Shown: positions 1 to 13,065 of the stretch, piece after piece
How the letters are laid out: each line of letters begins with the position of its first letter
Position numbering within the stretch: the first letter of the stretch is position 1
Assembly: GCA_024349245.1 (NCBI GenBank)
Contig: JALDNG010000005.1
Coordinates: 22,145,511-22,209,510 of the forward strand
Source: Neodontobutis hainanensis
Lineage: Eukaryota > Chordata > Actinopteri > Gobiiformes > Odontobutidae
Length of the DNA: 64,000 nt
Reading direction: 5' to 3'
The notes under the pieces: generated by a model
What the model was told of the DNA's origin: nothing
Database searches by the model: none
Seen by the model: the letters and a program-made list of their open reading frames with translations, nothing else
Translations under genes and position numbers: made by a program

Positions 1-982
1 ATCTGGAGAACTTCATCCTCCTCCTCCTGCGACAGCAGCTGTAACTGTGCCTGAAAATGGAACAACAACCATTGTTTAGATTACCTTTGGTTTATTTGGA
101 TGTGTGATCATTTATGTAAATATATGACCTACCTGCCTCTGTTGTCCTGGCTGCAGCTGAGCCCCCCCTCAGTCTGTCCTCCTCACTGACAGCTCCAGCT
201 CCTGCTCTCTTCCTTCTTGAGTCACTATTAGAGCTTTCCTCCATAGGAGTCCTGAGAAGAAAACATTTTAATAGAATGCATATCTGTCATCACATGAAGC
301 TAAACTTCATGTTGGAGGTATTCTGAATGACACTAACAGTAAAATAAACAATGTAAAGGTAAAATGATACAGCAAGGTTACATTTATGTCATCTCAACCT
401 AATGCAAGAAGAAGTGTTCCAACATTTGTGCAGAAATAAAATAACAGTAATAGTAACACGTACAGTATCATGTCTGATATAAGTTCACTAACTTTAGCCG
501 TTATCCTGCTGAGACGTCGGGCCTCCATGAAAGCTAAGTTAAATGCGCTGTTCATTTAGCTGCTCAGCTAACGTTAGCTATTTTAGACAAATATTTCATG
601 CAGTTGATAATATCTCATACAAAGTTAGCTCTAACTGCCGTAGTGTGTTGAACAATGCTTTATTAAACATGCAATTGTCAAACATTAGTTGCCCTCTTCT
701 CTCCCATTTCTCAGGAGTTCACTTTACTGCTGTGTCAGCACTCGAGAGTCAAATACAGTTTACTCTCAAAGTCTGTCAAACAATAAACTTTTCTTACCTT
801 CTCTGTAAATGTCAAAGTCCTGTGAACAGCTGTAGCTGGCTGTCTGTTGCGTCGGAAACCCAGCCGTGCACGTACGAGCTCACTCCAGCGAGAGCGAGCA
901 GGACACTGACTGTAGTTCTCCTAACGGCCACTGGTGTCAGTAACTGTTAGGCTTTTCTAAAAGTTAAGCAATGCCCCTTTAA
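1..982 (+). mobile_element. 3' part of a TTAA-flanked DNA transposon (family copy 1), cut by the window edge
   Basis: The stretch ends in a terminal sequence reading atgcccctttaa, the same end as the larger copy that closes at 28093. Internal blocks, such as the text around ctttagccgttatcctgct near 490-520 and actgactgtagttctcctaa near 905, recur at 7440-7570, 27570-28050 and, inverted, at 60490-60760. It is the non-coding 3' region of the family: no exon is recognised here. The 5' part lies outside the window. TTAA at the end fits Kolobok- or piggyBac-like target choice; I cannot assign the superfamily. Confidence 0.7.
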
Positions 983-2239
983 AAGCAAAACAATAACACT
1001 GACCAAATGTTTTATTTTACAAATGCTTCCTGCTGTGAGCCTCTAGGTCTCTGCCTCTCTCCACTTTACATCAGCATGCTGTCTCTCAAGGACGGCCAGT
1101 GGACAGTGCCCTGCCAAATGTGTCTACCACCCCTTGCCATGCTCCACAGCACCCTCCCTTTCTTTGCTCACTCTCTTGCGCTAGAAAATTTATTTTTTTT
1201 TGGAGCTGGACTTCTTGCTCCACTGTCATTTTGAAACCCTTTACATTAAATAAACCTTTTATTGTTGCAATGAATGCTTCGTTTGAAATGTCAGTGACAG
1301 AAAAGACTGCACTGAACTGATATGTTAAAGGCTTATGATACTTAATTAGAAAAACTGTTTGACCTTCTGTCAAGTTTGTTCATACAAATATAGTCCCCAT
1401 TTGGGTTTTATTGATTCTATGGAAAACAAAATCCATAGAAAGAAAATTAGTGTTTCAAGTAAACAGGAAAACCTTAATTAAGGCTCAATTTAAAGACTTA
1501 AAAGGCTTGTGAACAGAACATGCTAAAATATTTATGATTTATATAAATGATTTGTTTGTGTATCAATTAAGTAAAAATGTATCATATTTATGGATGATAC
1601 CACTTACAGTTACAGGTCAAGACCTACAACTAATGGTAACTGAGATTACAGTTGAGTTGTATGAAGGAATTGTTTAACAGTAATAAGTTCTAAAAAAAAA
1701 GCTAAAAAGAATGATGCTATTTGGAGAGCATTGAAAAGATGAATAAATACAGATACTAATTGATGAGGAAACAATACAAAGCTTTAATGAGCAACAGTTG
1801 TTGAAAATAATTTTATAGGACCACAATTCTTTTGTATATTGAGAAGAAGAAGATTTAAAGAAGAACCTTGGAGGCACTTTTCTGGCTTGATATTGTGTTT
1901 CATATAATGTTGATTTTATTTGTTTGTTCTTTATACGGATGAAACTACAACTGTATACCAGTTCTGAACTGAAGCTCTGAAAAAGTATATATCCACCAGT
2001 AAGAGCTAATATTAACATGGCTCTTTAAACTAATATTAAATCATCTTGGTTTACGTCTATGAAGGGAAATAAACCTGTGAGCAGGATTAGTGTCATGAGT
2101 CACATGACTTCCTGTGACATCACTCTGAACTTGACAAACATCGACACATGCATACTTCATTTAATTGGTATACCTCCTGTTATATATGTTCACATACAAT
2201 GTGACAGAAAACACCATGAGCAGAATTTTTGGGATTCAT
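983..2239. other. Intergenic/intronic DNA without a recognised gene
   Basis: AT-rich sequence with only short chance reading frames. I see no exon with convincing splice signals, no tandem array and no repeat shared with the rest of the window. Confidence 0.6.
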
Positions 2240-3438
2240 CTAAAGTCTCCAGGGGGACTTTCAAGAGACACATGACCCTTTGGCCCTGGAGTTGTGACAC
2301 AACTCTGCAGGGGACAAGTGTGTCAGCCACATTCCCACAGTCCGATCCCTCACAGGAACCATAATGTTATCCACTGATAACATGCATCAGTGGAGAAGTT
2401 GAGCCTGTTGAATCAACTTTACACCAGAATATCAAGGTTAGGGTTATCTAATACTTACACTGATGTAAACATTTGTATTATCTCTCAAACACTATCTACA
2501 TGTCTGTCTATTATATGCCATAGTAAAGTCATTAAAATAATGTTATTATTGTCAAAATGACACCAATACTTATTTTGTCTCTTTCTCTGTCTCTACAACA
2601 TGACTCAGCCATATAAACCAAAGGCAGCAACAAAAAGACAGTAATTCAATGAAAAGTTTCTTTATTATAGATATTTGTAGGAAAGAATGTCTATCTGTAG
2701 TTAAACACTGTATAAAAAGTGGGCTGAGATTCCCTGTTGATCCTTTTGCAGAATTTGTTTTCTAGATCTGTTTGCATGACTAGCCCTGTTTGGTTTGGCT
2801 GGTCCTGGTGTGGCTCTGTCTGTTCTCCATCACATTCAGAAAAATCCCTGGCAGATAAGTTACAACCATCTGAAGAACTTCCTTCTCCTTTTCCTTCTCC
2901 TCCTCCTGCTACAGCAGTTGCCAGAAAATGGAAAAACAAGTCTTGTTTAGATTACAGAGGTTTATTTGGGTGTGTGATCATTTCTGTAGATATATGGCCA
3001 ACCTGCCTCTGAGCCCCCCCTCAGTCTGTCCTCCTCACTGACAGCTCCAGCTCCTGCTCCTCTCCTTCTTGAGGTACTGTCAGTGTTCTTCTTCACAGGA
3101 GCTTGAAGCTCTCCTGAGAGTCCTAAGAAGAAAACAAAAATAAATTACATACATCATATTGTGCTAAACATTGTGGGACACTAACAGTGAAATAAACAAT
3201 GATAAGCTGCAATGAAACAGAACGGTTACATTTATGCTGTCTAAACCTTATGCAAGACTAATTTATTACAGTTATGGTTCATAGAAACAAGTAAAACTCC
3301 TTCACTCAGTCATATTATTTTCTTTACAAAAAATAAAGAGGTCAGAGAGTTTGTTTTACTGTGGAGCTTGTCACTAATGTGACTGCTGTATTGTTATACA
3401 AGGTTTAGGAACAGTGCAGTTGTTTAGACATTAGTTGA
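2240..3438 (+). mobile_element. TTAA-family transposon copy 2, 5' segment before a LINE insertion
   Basis: From about 2240 the sequence parallels the copies at 13180-14650 and (inverted) 60870-61790. It shares the decayed last coding exon (gtctccagggggactttcaa), the CT-rich cttctcctcctcctgc block and the gccccccctcagtctgtcctcctc block. The match stops at ttagttga (3438) and resumes at 7364, so this copy was split by a LINE. No intact reading frame remains. Confidence 0.7.
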
Positions 3439-4639
3439 GAGATATGCTAAAGTCTATGAACCAACAGCCCTCCAAATGGCGAGCGCAATGCAGACGCGCC
3501 AGCGCACAGAAAAACGTCATATTTATTACAGGTGTTGGTGGTAAAATCTGTATTATAACGCTTTACCTGCTAGTGTACACCTCTGGTGTATGTACACTAT
3601 CAAAGAAGCAAGTTTTCATACAAGAAGCCAATACATCTTGTACACAAGGTTCACAAATTTTGGCTGCAGTGCTCCATTGGAAAACTAACCAGAAAACCTG
3701 GCTCTGCAGGATTGTTACATCTTGTAATTATGCTACTTCTAGCGTGAGATGTGGAACAAAATCCTGGGCCTCCTTGAAAAACTATGATCCCATTATCACA
3801 GTTGACCAGAGCAGGTGCATTCATGCCACGCTTACAACAAGCCGGGCTCCCTTCAGGTGTTAGCTGGGATAGCACTGTGGCCAACAGGGCTACTAACTCT
3901 GTCACTACAACCACTGAGGCCTCTACACTTCTCATTTCAGTTTCTTCAATTGAACTGGCAACTTCAGCCACAAGAATGTTTCATTCTTTAACAATTGACT
4001 CAACCACTATACCGGATACAATTACAGTCCCTACCCTTTCCACAGCTAATACCGCTAACTCAACAAACAAGCCAGCACCGTGCACTCTCACCTGCTATCG
4101 TTGTGCTCGGCGGGGCTGTTCTCTGCGTCAATACCGATGCTGTCCTTGGGAAGGATGAACACCTGTTTTGGGCGTAGCCTGGCTCCGATCACGACGCAGC
4201 ATCTATTGCACGCGTCATCGTGGGAACAGTGGGCGCAGATAGAGATGATACGTGCACCTTTAAGCAAACGGCTGTGGCGGGACGACCTGGTGCTAGTGCC
4301 TACTCCGTGGTGCACACAACTGCATGCACTGGGGCATGGACAGCAGTGAAGCGGACTTTAAACAGTGAAATGCCATCAGATGGCTCCGTTACCGCAGCAA
4401 CCTCGCCGGAGACCTCTGATATGCAGCGGCAGTCTGACTACACCCATAAGCCACCACATACACGTATAAAAGCAATACATAGGCATAGAAAACTTTTACT
4501 GAAAAGCCCTGGTTCATTAAGCTATTTCAAACTTTTAACCAAGTTAGGAGAATATGGGACACACAATATAAAAACAGAGGGCTATTAGGCGGCCATTTGA
4601 ATAAACATACATACATACATACACGACTACAAAAAGAGA

Positions 4640-4960
4640 TCAATTGGAACATCTTATAAACTCTAACATTGATTTCCTAGGGTTAACAGAAACCTGGCTT
4701 AATTCCTCATCTCCATAAGCAGCTGTAACGCTACAAGGTTATAATGTCTATAAGGCTTCAGGGAAAAGAAGTTGTGTTTTGTTGTATACTATAAACTGTA
4801 CACAAATTATTGTGCCAGATGAAATCTCAGTTGAATGTGTTGGAGTTAATATGTTACTTAGCGCAGAAATGTCCTTTACAGTAATGTCTGTATCATCCAC
4901 ATTCTGCAAAAGTAGATTTCTAAACTCAATTGAAGACCCTTCTAACACAATGTGACCTTA
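4640..4960 (+). pseudogene. LINE endonuclease domain remnant
   Basis: Translation around 4655-4720 gives a run ending in DFLGLTETWL, the N-terminal hallmark (T-E-T-W) of apurinic-like endonucleases of L2/CR1/Rex-type LINEs, which nick the target DNA to prime reverse transcription. A stop follows shortly after (near 4716) and frame changes follow, so it cannot be functional. Confidence 0.7.
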
Positions 4961-5839
4961 ACAAAGAAGTTTTACTCCATTTCCATGTAAATTGGGACAA
5001 CAAATGTAAAAAGCTTAAAGAGATCAAGGATTCTTTTTATAAGTTTTACACAAATCATTAATGACCCTACTAGAATAATAAATTGTTCGAAAACACAAAT
5101 AGATTTGGTATTCTCAAACAATCCAGAAAGGATAACTATAAAATTATCAAGAAGTGACTTAATCTCAAGAGTCATAACACCAAACCAAACTTTATACCAA
5201 AGAATCAAGAAGCTTACTCCTTGCCTTGGATCAATAGCAAATGCAAACAACTTAAAAAAGCTCTAAAATCAGACTTAACAATGGATAGAGTAAAATTTGC
5301 CTCAGCAAGAAACAAGGTTACTGAAGCTTTACGAATGGCAAAAGCTAACTTTTTTATGGCTGTGATAGATGGAAGGAAGTAAATTAATTTGGGAAAATAT
5401 AAATAAATTGATTGGCAAACAAACAAAACAAAGTGGAAAAGTCCTTGAACTTAAATTAAATAATAAATTTGAATCTGAGCCTATTGTCCTTGCATCTATT
5501 TTAAATTAGTATTTTCTAAATACTATAAATTAAATTTTACTTTTTGTAAATCCTTGTAATGCTCAAAATTCATGTAATAATGACTGAATCAATGATTTAA
5601 ATAGAAGTTGCCTCAGTCTGTAGCAAGGCTTGATATTAAAGAGAAGTGTTGAATATAATCTCCTCACTAAGGAACTCTAAGGCAAAGGACAAATTTGGAT
5701 TTGATACTAACTTTCTGAAGTGTTATAAAACCTGTTTTTTATATCCTGTCACTCATTTAATACATTTTTCGATATCACAGGCAGTTATTCCACTGAAATA
5801 GAAGGTGTCAAAAGTAACTCCCATCATCAAATTTAGCGA

Positions 5840-7030
5840 TAATCTCTGCTAATTATATACAGCTAATTTCCAGAAAAATGGGTGGCCAAATCAATTACAG
5901 AACACCTAAAAAGTGTTGGGCCACCCCTACATCCTGTGCAGTTTGGCTTCCGGTCTTGCCATTCAACTGAAACAGCTGTCTGCGTTTTTATCGAAAAGGT
6001 TAAATTTTACTTGGATAGAAATAGTTGTGTTGGTGCTGTTTTTATAGATTTTAAACGGGCATTTGACACACCCCCTCAAACTTCTTATCAGACTTTCTCC
6101 ATTTCATTTTACAGATCACACAGTTAACTGGATACAATCTGACTTAACAGATAGAAAGCAGTGTGTGCAGGTATGACAGTAAGTCGCCATACCTGGATTG
6201 TTCAGTAGGTGTCCTTCAAGGGTCAATCTGATTCTTGGGCCCACTACTGTTCTCGCTTTATGTTAATGAATTGCCTAATGTGTGCAAAAATGTAGACACT
6301 AATATGATTTTTTACCTATGCAAAAAATCCACATGAAGCATCCCAACGACTCTCAAAAGCTCTAGATGATCTACAGAAATGGTTAATTGACTATTGTCTA
6401 TGTTTGAATGTTAAAAAGACTGTATCCGTGTTCTTCTCCAAACCAAGAACACCTTTATTTCCAGTAAGGGTCTATTTGGGAGGACAAGAACTACAAAATG
6501 TTGAAGTATTTAAGTAGCTTGGGGTCTACTTAGATTCAAAACTATCCTTTCAAAAGCATGTTCAAAACATTGTAAAAACAACAAATTTTAATTATAAAAA
6601 ATTTTTAACATATTAGAGCATTCTTGACAGACAGAAGAGCAGTTGCATTCCTACACGCAATGATACTGTCTCATATTGAGTATTGCATTAGCAGCTGGTC
6701 ATACGCTGGTGCTTCTGTTATTAGACCTGATGGATAATTCTACAAAAGGGTTTAAGGGTTTTAAAAGTTTTAGACAAACAACCTTTTACTTACCACCACT
6801 GCCACATTCTTGAAAAATATAGTTTGTTAAGTCTCTCAATTTTTTTTTATATATTTAAATCTGCCTGTATATTTTACAAAGTTATTCATGGTTTGGTTCT
6901 TCCCCCGAGTAAGTAAGTCATTTTCTCAAAACAATTTTGGAACAGTATTCCACACTTAGTGAGGGAATGTACAACTTTCCTTACTTGTAAAACACATTTG
7001 AAAGTGTGGTTAAGACACTCAAGCATGTGA
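5840..7030 (+). pseudogene. LINE reverse transcriptase remnant
   Basis: The frame at 5882-6127 contains HPVQFGFRSCHSTETA and AVFIDFKRAFDT, which match RT motifs 2a/A of L2/CR1-group elements; the first catalytic Asp is in FIDF. Downstream, in other frames, come LGPLLFSLYVNELP (motif B/C approach, 6235-6280) and the C-terminal AFLHAMILSHIEYC block near 6640-6690. At least three frame changes and several stops separate them. It is a dead copy; only family membership can be stated. Confidence 0.8.
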
Positions 7031-7208
7031 TCAAATGTGACCTGCACCTTATTAGCAAATTATGTTTTGAAGATAGGCCTGTGCAATATCCATAATTTAA
7101 ACTTAGACTTGTGTACCTAGATAGATTCAGCGCAGTACAGATGAAATTATAAATCATATTTATGTTCTGTCTCTTCCTCTTATTAACTTTTTGTTCTGTT
7201 GTCTGAAA

Positions 7209-7210
7209 GA

Positions 7211-7243
<33 letters not shown>

Positions 7244-7290
7244 TAATAAATATTAATGATAATAATAATAATAATAATAATAATGTGTAA
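7209..7290 (+). repeat. AAT/AATG-type microsatellite at the LINE 3' region
   Basis: Imperfect (ataata)n interrupted by tgataataaatatt. It probably expanded from the A-rich LINE tail. Confidence 0.85.
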
Positions 7291-7363
7291 ATAGTTTATT
7301 TCTTTCTTTCAGGTAGATGTAGATAGCCTAGGGCTATAATCTGGCATAAAAATAAAAAAAAAC

Positions 7364-7745
7364 TTGACCATATAAAAATAAAGTGCTCCAACATTTGTGC
7401 ACAGACTCGACAAAATAACAGTAATAGTAACATACTGTATGTACAGTATCCTGTCTGATATAAGTTCTCTAACTTTAGACGTTATCCTGCTGAGACGGCG
7501 GGCCTCGGTGAAAGCTAAGTTAGTTGCTGATGTAGCTACTCAGCTAACTTTAGCTATTTTAGGAAAACGTTACATGTAGTTAATCATATCACTGGAAGAT
7601 TCTTCTTTGTCTGTTGTTCGTTAGTGCATATACAAGCCTGCGCACAGTGAACACGCACAACACTGGATGCAGTACCGCTAAGACCAGAGGTGGCACACTA
7701 GTACAAAAACTTTGGATCTTTCATAATGCACCTTTAAGACACCTC
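7364..7745 (+). mobile_element. TTAA-family transposon copy 2, 3' segment after the LINE
   Basis: Sequence resumes with ttgaccatataaaaataaagtgctcc and follows the same order as copy 4 read in reverse (60400-60840), including gcgcacagtgaacac and taccgctaag. It ends near aatgcacctttaag, a decayed version of the family terminus. Confidence 0.65.
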
Positions 7746-8848
7746 TTGGGAGTGAGTTGTAGCGACTGTGAAGTAGGTAAAGATACATGTTTCACAAACT
7801 TTACTCTTTCGCTCCATACATATCTAAGAGTAGGATTTGAGCCACACAGAGAACACAGATGTACCACAAACAGTTGACAGATGTCTTGTGTCCTCTTTAA
7901 GTATCACAGGTTGTCTTGCTCATTTTAGCTTGGTTCAGTTTGTGGACTTTAGAGGCGGATGGAAGAGCTGGGAGAGAATCAAGTAGAGTTAAAGCTGGGA
8001 AAGATGTTCTGGTATAAGTTTTCAAAATAAAACAGGAAATATTGTGAACTTGTCTAAAAAATGAAAATAAAAATATGGTAGCAGTACACAGATCGGTGGT
8101 TGGGCACCTTGGGTCTACACAACTCCATCAGAAATGAGGAACCATCCTTTCTACTCTGTCCCTCTGCTCAGAGACTTGCTGTTCCAAAATGTATGACCAA
8201 AAGCTTAGTTCCTGTAGCGATTATTTCTTAGGAATGAAATGACTCAGCACTGCTATTATAAGTTATAATTATGAATCTTACGTTTAGTAGGCTTGTTATA
8301 AAACTTATTAAAAAAAAAATACTCAGTACACCATCAGTGAACCTTTTATTCCATTAATTTTTAGTTCACACTGTTACTTATAAAATGCAATAGTGTAGGG
8401 GAGAGTGGTGGAAAGTTGTAACACTTTGCATTTTCTTTCATTTCTCTAAGACTCATGATCATCTGTCAGCTCTAGCCACACTGTTGTAACAAATGTACAT
8501 ATAATATTATACTGCGTCCCAGTAGGGGACAGTTGCAACAGTGCTTTTAACTTTTAACCTATTTAAAATAATCTGTTTTGGTATGTGTATTGTTTTTAGA
8601 TGTTCTTTCCTCTTGCTCCAAGTCTATCTATCTATCTATACCTATTACCTACCTACCTACCGTAGCTACCTACTCTGACAACCATAGTATAACTAGCTCT
8701 AACACCCTAACCTGGTGGGTGGTTCCATCCCTGCTCAAAACATCCCAAAACATCATAGCATCCCGAAAGAAAGACACTTACAGTTTTTCTCAGTTGCTTT
8801 GGTGCAGTTCTTAGATTAAAAAGTGCAATTCTTGATACTACAAATTAG
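7746..8848. other. No gene recognised; short tetranucleotide repeats at 8618-8672
   Basis: Low-complexity runs of ctat and ctac units occur at 8618-8672. The remainder is AT-rich with no exon-like frame, known motif or repeat partner that I can see. Confidence 0.55.
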
Positions 8849-9345
8849 TGCTGCAACGACGCATCAACGTTGTCGACAATTGTAAATCAATGCCGACTAC
8901 AAAAATACATCAACGTGTCAGTGGGCCTGTCAGGACTGGCTCAGTGGAAGCCTCATTAAAAAAATAAAAAACACACCCGTGATGAAGCTTTGGCTTTAGT
9001 AATGACTGATTCTGATGAAAAACATCTGCCTTTAGAGTCTTTTCAGCCGAGTGAAAGTAAGAATGAGCGAGAGTGAGAGTGTGTGTGTGACTTGGACAGC
9101 GGCGGCGTGCTGGTGCTTCTCTCTGTAGCTACATAAAGCACACACACTTTGCCCAACGTCAGTGAAAGAAACGGGATGAAACTAGTAGAGTTGAGCCGAA
9201 TACTCGGTTGAAACGAGTATCCGGTACGGATAATGCACTTTAGCCGAGTATAAGTATTATTCGAGTAATACGAGTCAATATCTGTGATCGTATAACCCAT
9301 GTCACATGAAAAATAGTCCCTTCTCATTCGCGGATGCTTTCCGCT
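8849..9345. mobile_element. hAT-like transposon end fragments
   Basis: The phrase tagtgctgcaacga at 8849 resembles the terminal repeat of many vertebrate hAT elements. A second self-complementary tract of cgagtat/atactcg words lies at 9189-9275. No transposase frame is present. The borders are uncertain. Confidence 0.4.
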
Positions 9346-11070
9346 GGCAGTGTTGCCAGATTGTGTTGACGATTTCCAGCCCAAAAGCTCACTAAAACCC
9401 GCCCAATCCAAGAAAAAAACGCCCAAATTTTTAACTAATAAAATAATGTGATATAATTGGATTGCCATATCAGTCAAGATTGATTAGCACCATTGTATTT
9501 CCTTAAAACAAAATGATGACAAAAATAAATAATCAATTTCCCAGGAAAACGGATCAAACAGGAAAAATACATGAAAATACAGTCGTGTATGACTAAAATT
9601 TCTAAGAGGAAACTGTCAAAATCATGAAATTAACCAATGACACTTGTAGGCTATCATTTTCGAAAGACAACAGTAAGAATAAAATAATTTAAGTTCAAAG
9701 AGTGCCCAATATAAGTGATTGGAATAAAAAACGTAATAGCAGACATTACACATATTAATGCACAACACAGCCAAAATGTGTCATTCACTGAACGTTACAT
9801 ACTGTATGATAATAATCATACAACCAAAAATGAACAAGAACTATATATACACTATCTATATGTTGTGCTTTAGACAAAACTACAATAAAGTTATGTATTG
9901 TGTGAATATTTACATAACATAATGCAGAACAAAATGATTAATCATTGATTCAAACCTCTTTCAGCAGCGGTCGGGACGAGTAGAACACAGTCGTGTCAGG
10001 CCAGTGTGCACATGATGGACAGGAGTCATGACATACAGTATATTTGAGTCATTCATCTGTGCTCCTAGAGTTGGTTAAAGAATCTTCGAGTCACAGGTGT
10101 AATCCACGTTTTGAGAGTTGGTTAACTCTCCCACTCATTACTGTGTAGTTATGTCAATTTTGCATAGCAATCACTTGAATATCCACCTACAATCTTAGGC
10201 TAAAAACCTACAAATGAGCACGCGCGTCTCCCTCCTGATTGCTGATTGGCTGAAAGTACGTGCTTGTTGACAACGTCAACATCTACGCCAGCTGACTCTA
10301 CGCTGGGCCTGTGTGTTGATGACTAATTTTATGGAGTACATGTACATTTGAGTTTGTTATTATACCCATTAGACTTTACAATTTAGATATTTGAAAACCG
10401 CCAAACTGACCGCAAACTAGCCCAAATGTTGTCCACCCGCCCAAACCCATTTTTACCCGCACAATCAAATTCAAAACTGGATTCAAAATAGGTGTGGCAT
10501 GATGCATTTGATATCTTGCTGGTCTAATGTCAATGGAACAAGCAACGTGGTGTTTTTATACCAATTGGCAAAAGTGCAACGTGCAACAGGCAGATGCACT
10601 ATCCATATGCTGCTCCGCTGTAGAGGCACAGACAAAATAATAAAAATAAAACATTAAATAATATCAAAATCTTTAAATTTAAGGCCACTTTTAAATATTT
10701 CTATGTTGCCTATAACAGATTGAACAGTGTGTTTAGGACCAATACATCTACAATAGTTTTATTTATAGAAACATTATGTTATAACATTCCTTAAAACATT
10801 CCTTTTTTTCATTAAAAAAAATATTATAGCATTTGTAAAAACCTACCAATAATAGCAATACGCATGGATATTTGAAAAAATTGGATTTAGGTTCCCTGTT
10901 TGCTCTCAAAGCTCAAACCAACAAACTAAACAAAATCATAGACCTATAAATAACAGGTTTATAATAATAAACTTTATCAATTTAAGACCAGGTTATTGAA
11001 ACAAAACTGTCCTTGATATGCTCTGAAGGATTTGATTATCAGCTTAACTGTCTTATCAATACAGAAAAAA
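9346..11070. other. Unclassified repeat-like and AT-rich DNA
   Basis: Two GCCCAAA-rich blocks (9375-9432 and 10395-10470) resemble each other and may be the arms of an old non-autonomous element. The DNA between and after them has no coding signal. Nothing else can be supported. Confidence 0.3.
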
Positions 11071-11326
11071 TTAAAGGGGCACTACGTAACTTTTTAAGCT
11101 CAAATAACGTTTTTATTTGCCCAAATATGAGCCGACCATAATTAGATAAGACGACTAAGACATTCTTTGTCAAAAACTGTTATCTCAATGAGCCTGTAGG
11201 CTCATTTTATTGTGAAGCGCCCGGGGAGAGGGAAATCTACCCGGATGTTACGTAGTGTGCGCTCCTGTGTACAGCGCTGAATTCCCGGCAAAGCCGCCAT
11301 TACAGCCAGCGAGATCGGCCGGCAGA

Positions 11327-11581
11327 GATGGACTCTACCAGCAACAAAAAACGACCGGCCTCTAGCACTGCTCAGACACCGACATTGACTCCTCAAAAAA
11401 ATAAAAAACATAACATGTTTACTCAAGCAAGACACGGAGAGGAAAACAGAAGTGTGACCAAAGCAGTGGAAAAACAAGAGTGAACATAGGCAGAGCATTT
11501 GAGCCATGGAGAGAGCTAACTTTATGCTCTACTTTGGGAATAAAAACGAAACCCTGAGCTGGCTTTTTTCTTATTGAAAAG
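11327..11581 (+). pseudogene. First exon of the TTAA-family transposon gene
   Basis: An ATG at 11327 opens a basic Ser/Thr-rich peptide (about 50 codons, STSNKKRPASSTAQTPTLT). A frame change then leads to a segment reading NIGRAFEPWRELT, and the exon ends at a good donor (AAAAG|GTAAGA, 11581). Copy 4 has the equivalent exon on the minus strand at 62683-62828, with the same donor and related downstream intron text, which supports a real exon. I do not know the function; an N-terminal region of a transposon protein is likely. A stop codon and a frameshift show decay. Confidence 0.6.
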
Positions 11582-12631
11582 GTAAGACATCATTACAGAC
11601 AATTTATAATATACTGTGGTGTTTTGTTTTCAGTTGTCTAAAGCTAAATAACATTAGCATGCTTGTTAGATGGGGATGCTAAGCGGCTAACATGAACAAC
11701 TCCTAAAAGTTACTGTTTTGAATGGATTAAATAGTTTGAGACTTTGAGAAGTGAATTATAACCCCAATTTCAGAGGCTACTAAGTCTAATCAATTTGCTG
11801 TCTTTGCTTTCAAATGACTTTTTTCAATGTCTTTTGAAAAAGTAGCTCAGTAACTGAGCTAATGAGCTCAGAACTCTTTTTGGGGTTACACTTTGCTAAG
11901 TACTTTTTTCTTTGTTATGTCTTTTGGCTCGTTTATTCAATAACCTTCACCAGAGATAACGTGATCCATGACAACTTTATAAATTTAGCCAGGATGTAAT
12001 ATATGATGTAACTGTTGTCATAGCCAATCTAAAGCTAATTCTGTCACATGTCTTGCCTTATTGCTATTGTCTGGATAGATCCACTTCTCTTATGCCCATT
12101 CACTGATGTTTTGTTATTTAAATTACATTTGCAGATCTCTGATGATTATGATTATAGTGTGATTAGCTGTGTGTCTGCCTTTATTTGTATGTTTGGTCAC
12201 TAATTATCAATATGTGGTCTATTAAGTAAATTGTATGTAAAGAATACATTTTATTATAATGACACTGTTAAATGTAATGCTTTTGTAAATGTGATGAGAT
12301 TGTATAAGGCAACAGTCTAATAATGGTTGAATTGTTTACAGCTATGAGAAAAATACAGTGGCTAAGGGTCAGGGGCCACATACATCCACACAAAGAAAAG
12401 ACATAGGATTGACCCATCATCCTGATTCAATCACTGCATGCAAATCTGACAGGTAACTGTGTTTTAATTTAGTACTACACAAAAACTAAAGTCAGACTGT
12501 AATTTTACTAGTGTGCACTTGCAATGTATGACAATTACATTTTAATTTTGATTATTCTAATTGTGACATTCACTCCAGCTCAGTAATGGGTTTAGTTTTG
12601 CTGTAACACAATTTATTTCCTTTGTCAACAG

Positions 12632-12691
12632 TGAAGAGTTCCAAATTGAGGGAGTGCCACCACTGGATGAAGACCAAGTGTTGAAGCAAGG
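12632..12691 (+). pseudogene. Internal exon of the TTAA-family transposon gene
   Basis: Flanked by an acceptor (TTTGTCAACAG) and a donor (GCAAG|GTAAAT). The short frame reads EEFQIEGVPPLDEDQVLKQ. Acidic, no recognised domain. Placed by splice signals and position between the first and last exons. Confidence 0.5.
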
Positions 12692-12809
12692 TAAATGGAA
12701 AAACAAAAACTAATACTAACAATAAGTTTTTATTATTTGGTTATTTCAACAGTCATGTCTGTTATACTTGATATACTCTGAAGTTTCATGTTTTTTCTTT
12801 GTTCTTAGG

Positions 12810-12979
12810 TTATCTTCTGATCTGGAGTCCTTTCAGAAGCATATAGTCATGTACGCCGGCAAGCGCTTCTCGTTCTCACCTCCAGTGGATGAGGCTAGGA
12901 CTCTTCTCGCTGCACTGGACTATAATCATCATGACCACCACCGGCCAGTACATGTCAACAATAAAGGCCAGGTTTCATA
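12810..12979 (+). pseudogene. Internal exon of the TTAA-family transposon gene
   Basis: After a TTTGTTCTTAG acceptor the frame reads SFQKHIVMYAGKRFSFSPP and then ARTLLAALDYNHH, ending at TAA (12979). The text looks like part of a transposase-associated protein found in many teleost genomes, but I cannot name the domain. Whether the frame ended here or used a donor near AAAGGCCAG in the ancestor is unclear. Confidence 0.5.
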
Positions 12980-13065
12980 AGTAATACATTTTTATATTTC
13001 ATATTTTTTTTGCCTGAAAAATGATGCTCATGTTGTTGTTATCTAATGTTAAATGTATTGTTCCA

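Larger units (their letters stand above)
3439..7363 (+). mobile_element. L2/CR1-like non-LTR retrotransposon (LINE), degenerate, inserted into TTAA-family copy 2
   Basis: Plus-strand remnants occur in the usual LINE order: a possible ORF1 region (3780-4580), an apurinic-type endonuclease (4640-4960), reverse transcriptase (5880-6600) and a C-terminal RT/thumb region (6600-7030). An AAT repeat and an A-rich tail follow at 7209-7363. Stop codons and frameshifts break every part. Copy 4 of the host transposon (inverted, near 60840) is continuous across the insertion point, which fixes both borders. Both sides carry ttga, a short target duplication. Confidence 0.8.

Noticed and set aside
1086..1373. 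95-codon minus-strand frame
   Set aside because: No family likeness, no splice support and low-complexity composition.
3651..4588. Several overlapping frames in the 5' part of the LINE that could be a separate gene
   Set aside because: Their position inside the LINE, before its endonuclease, fits a decayed ORF1 or 5' region; no independent gene signal.
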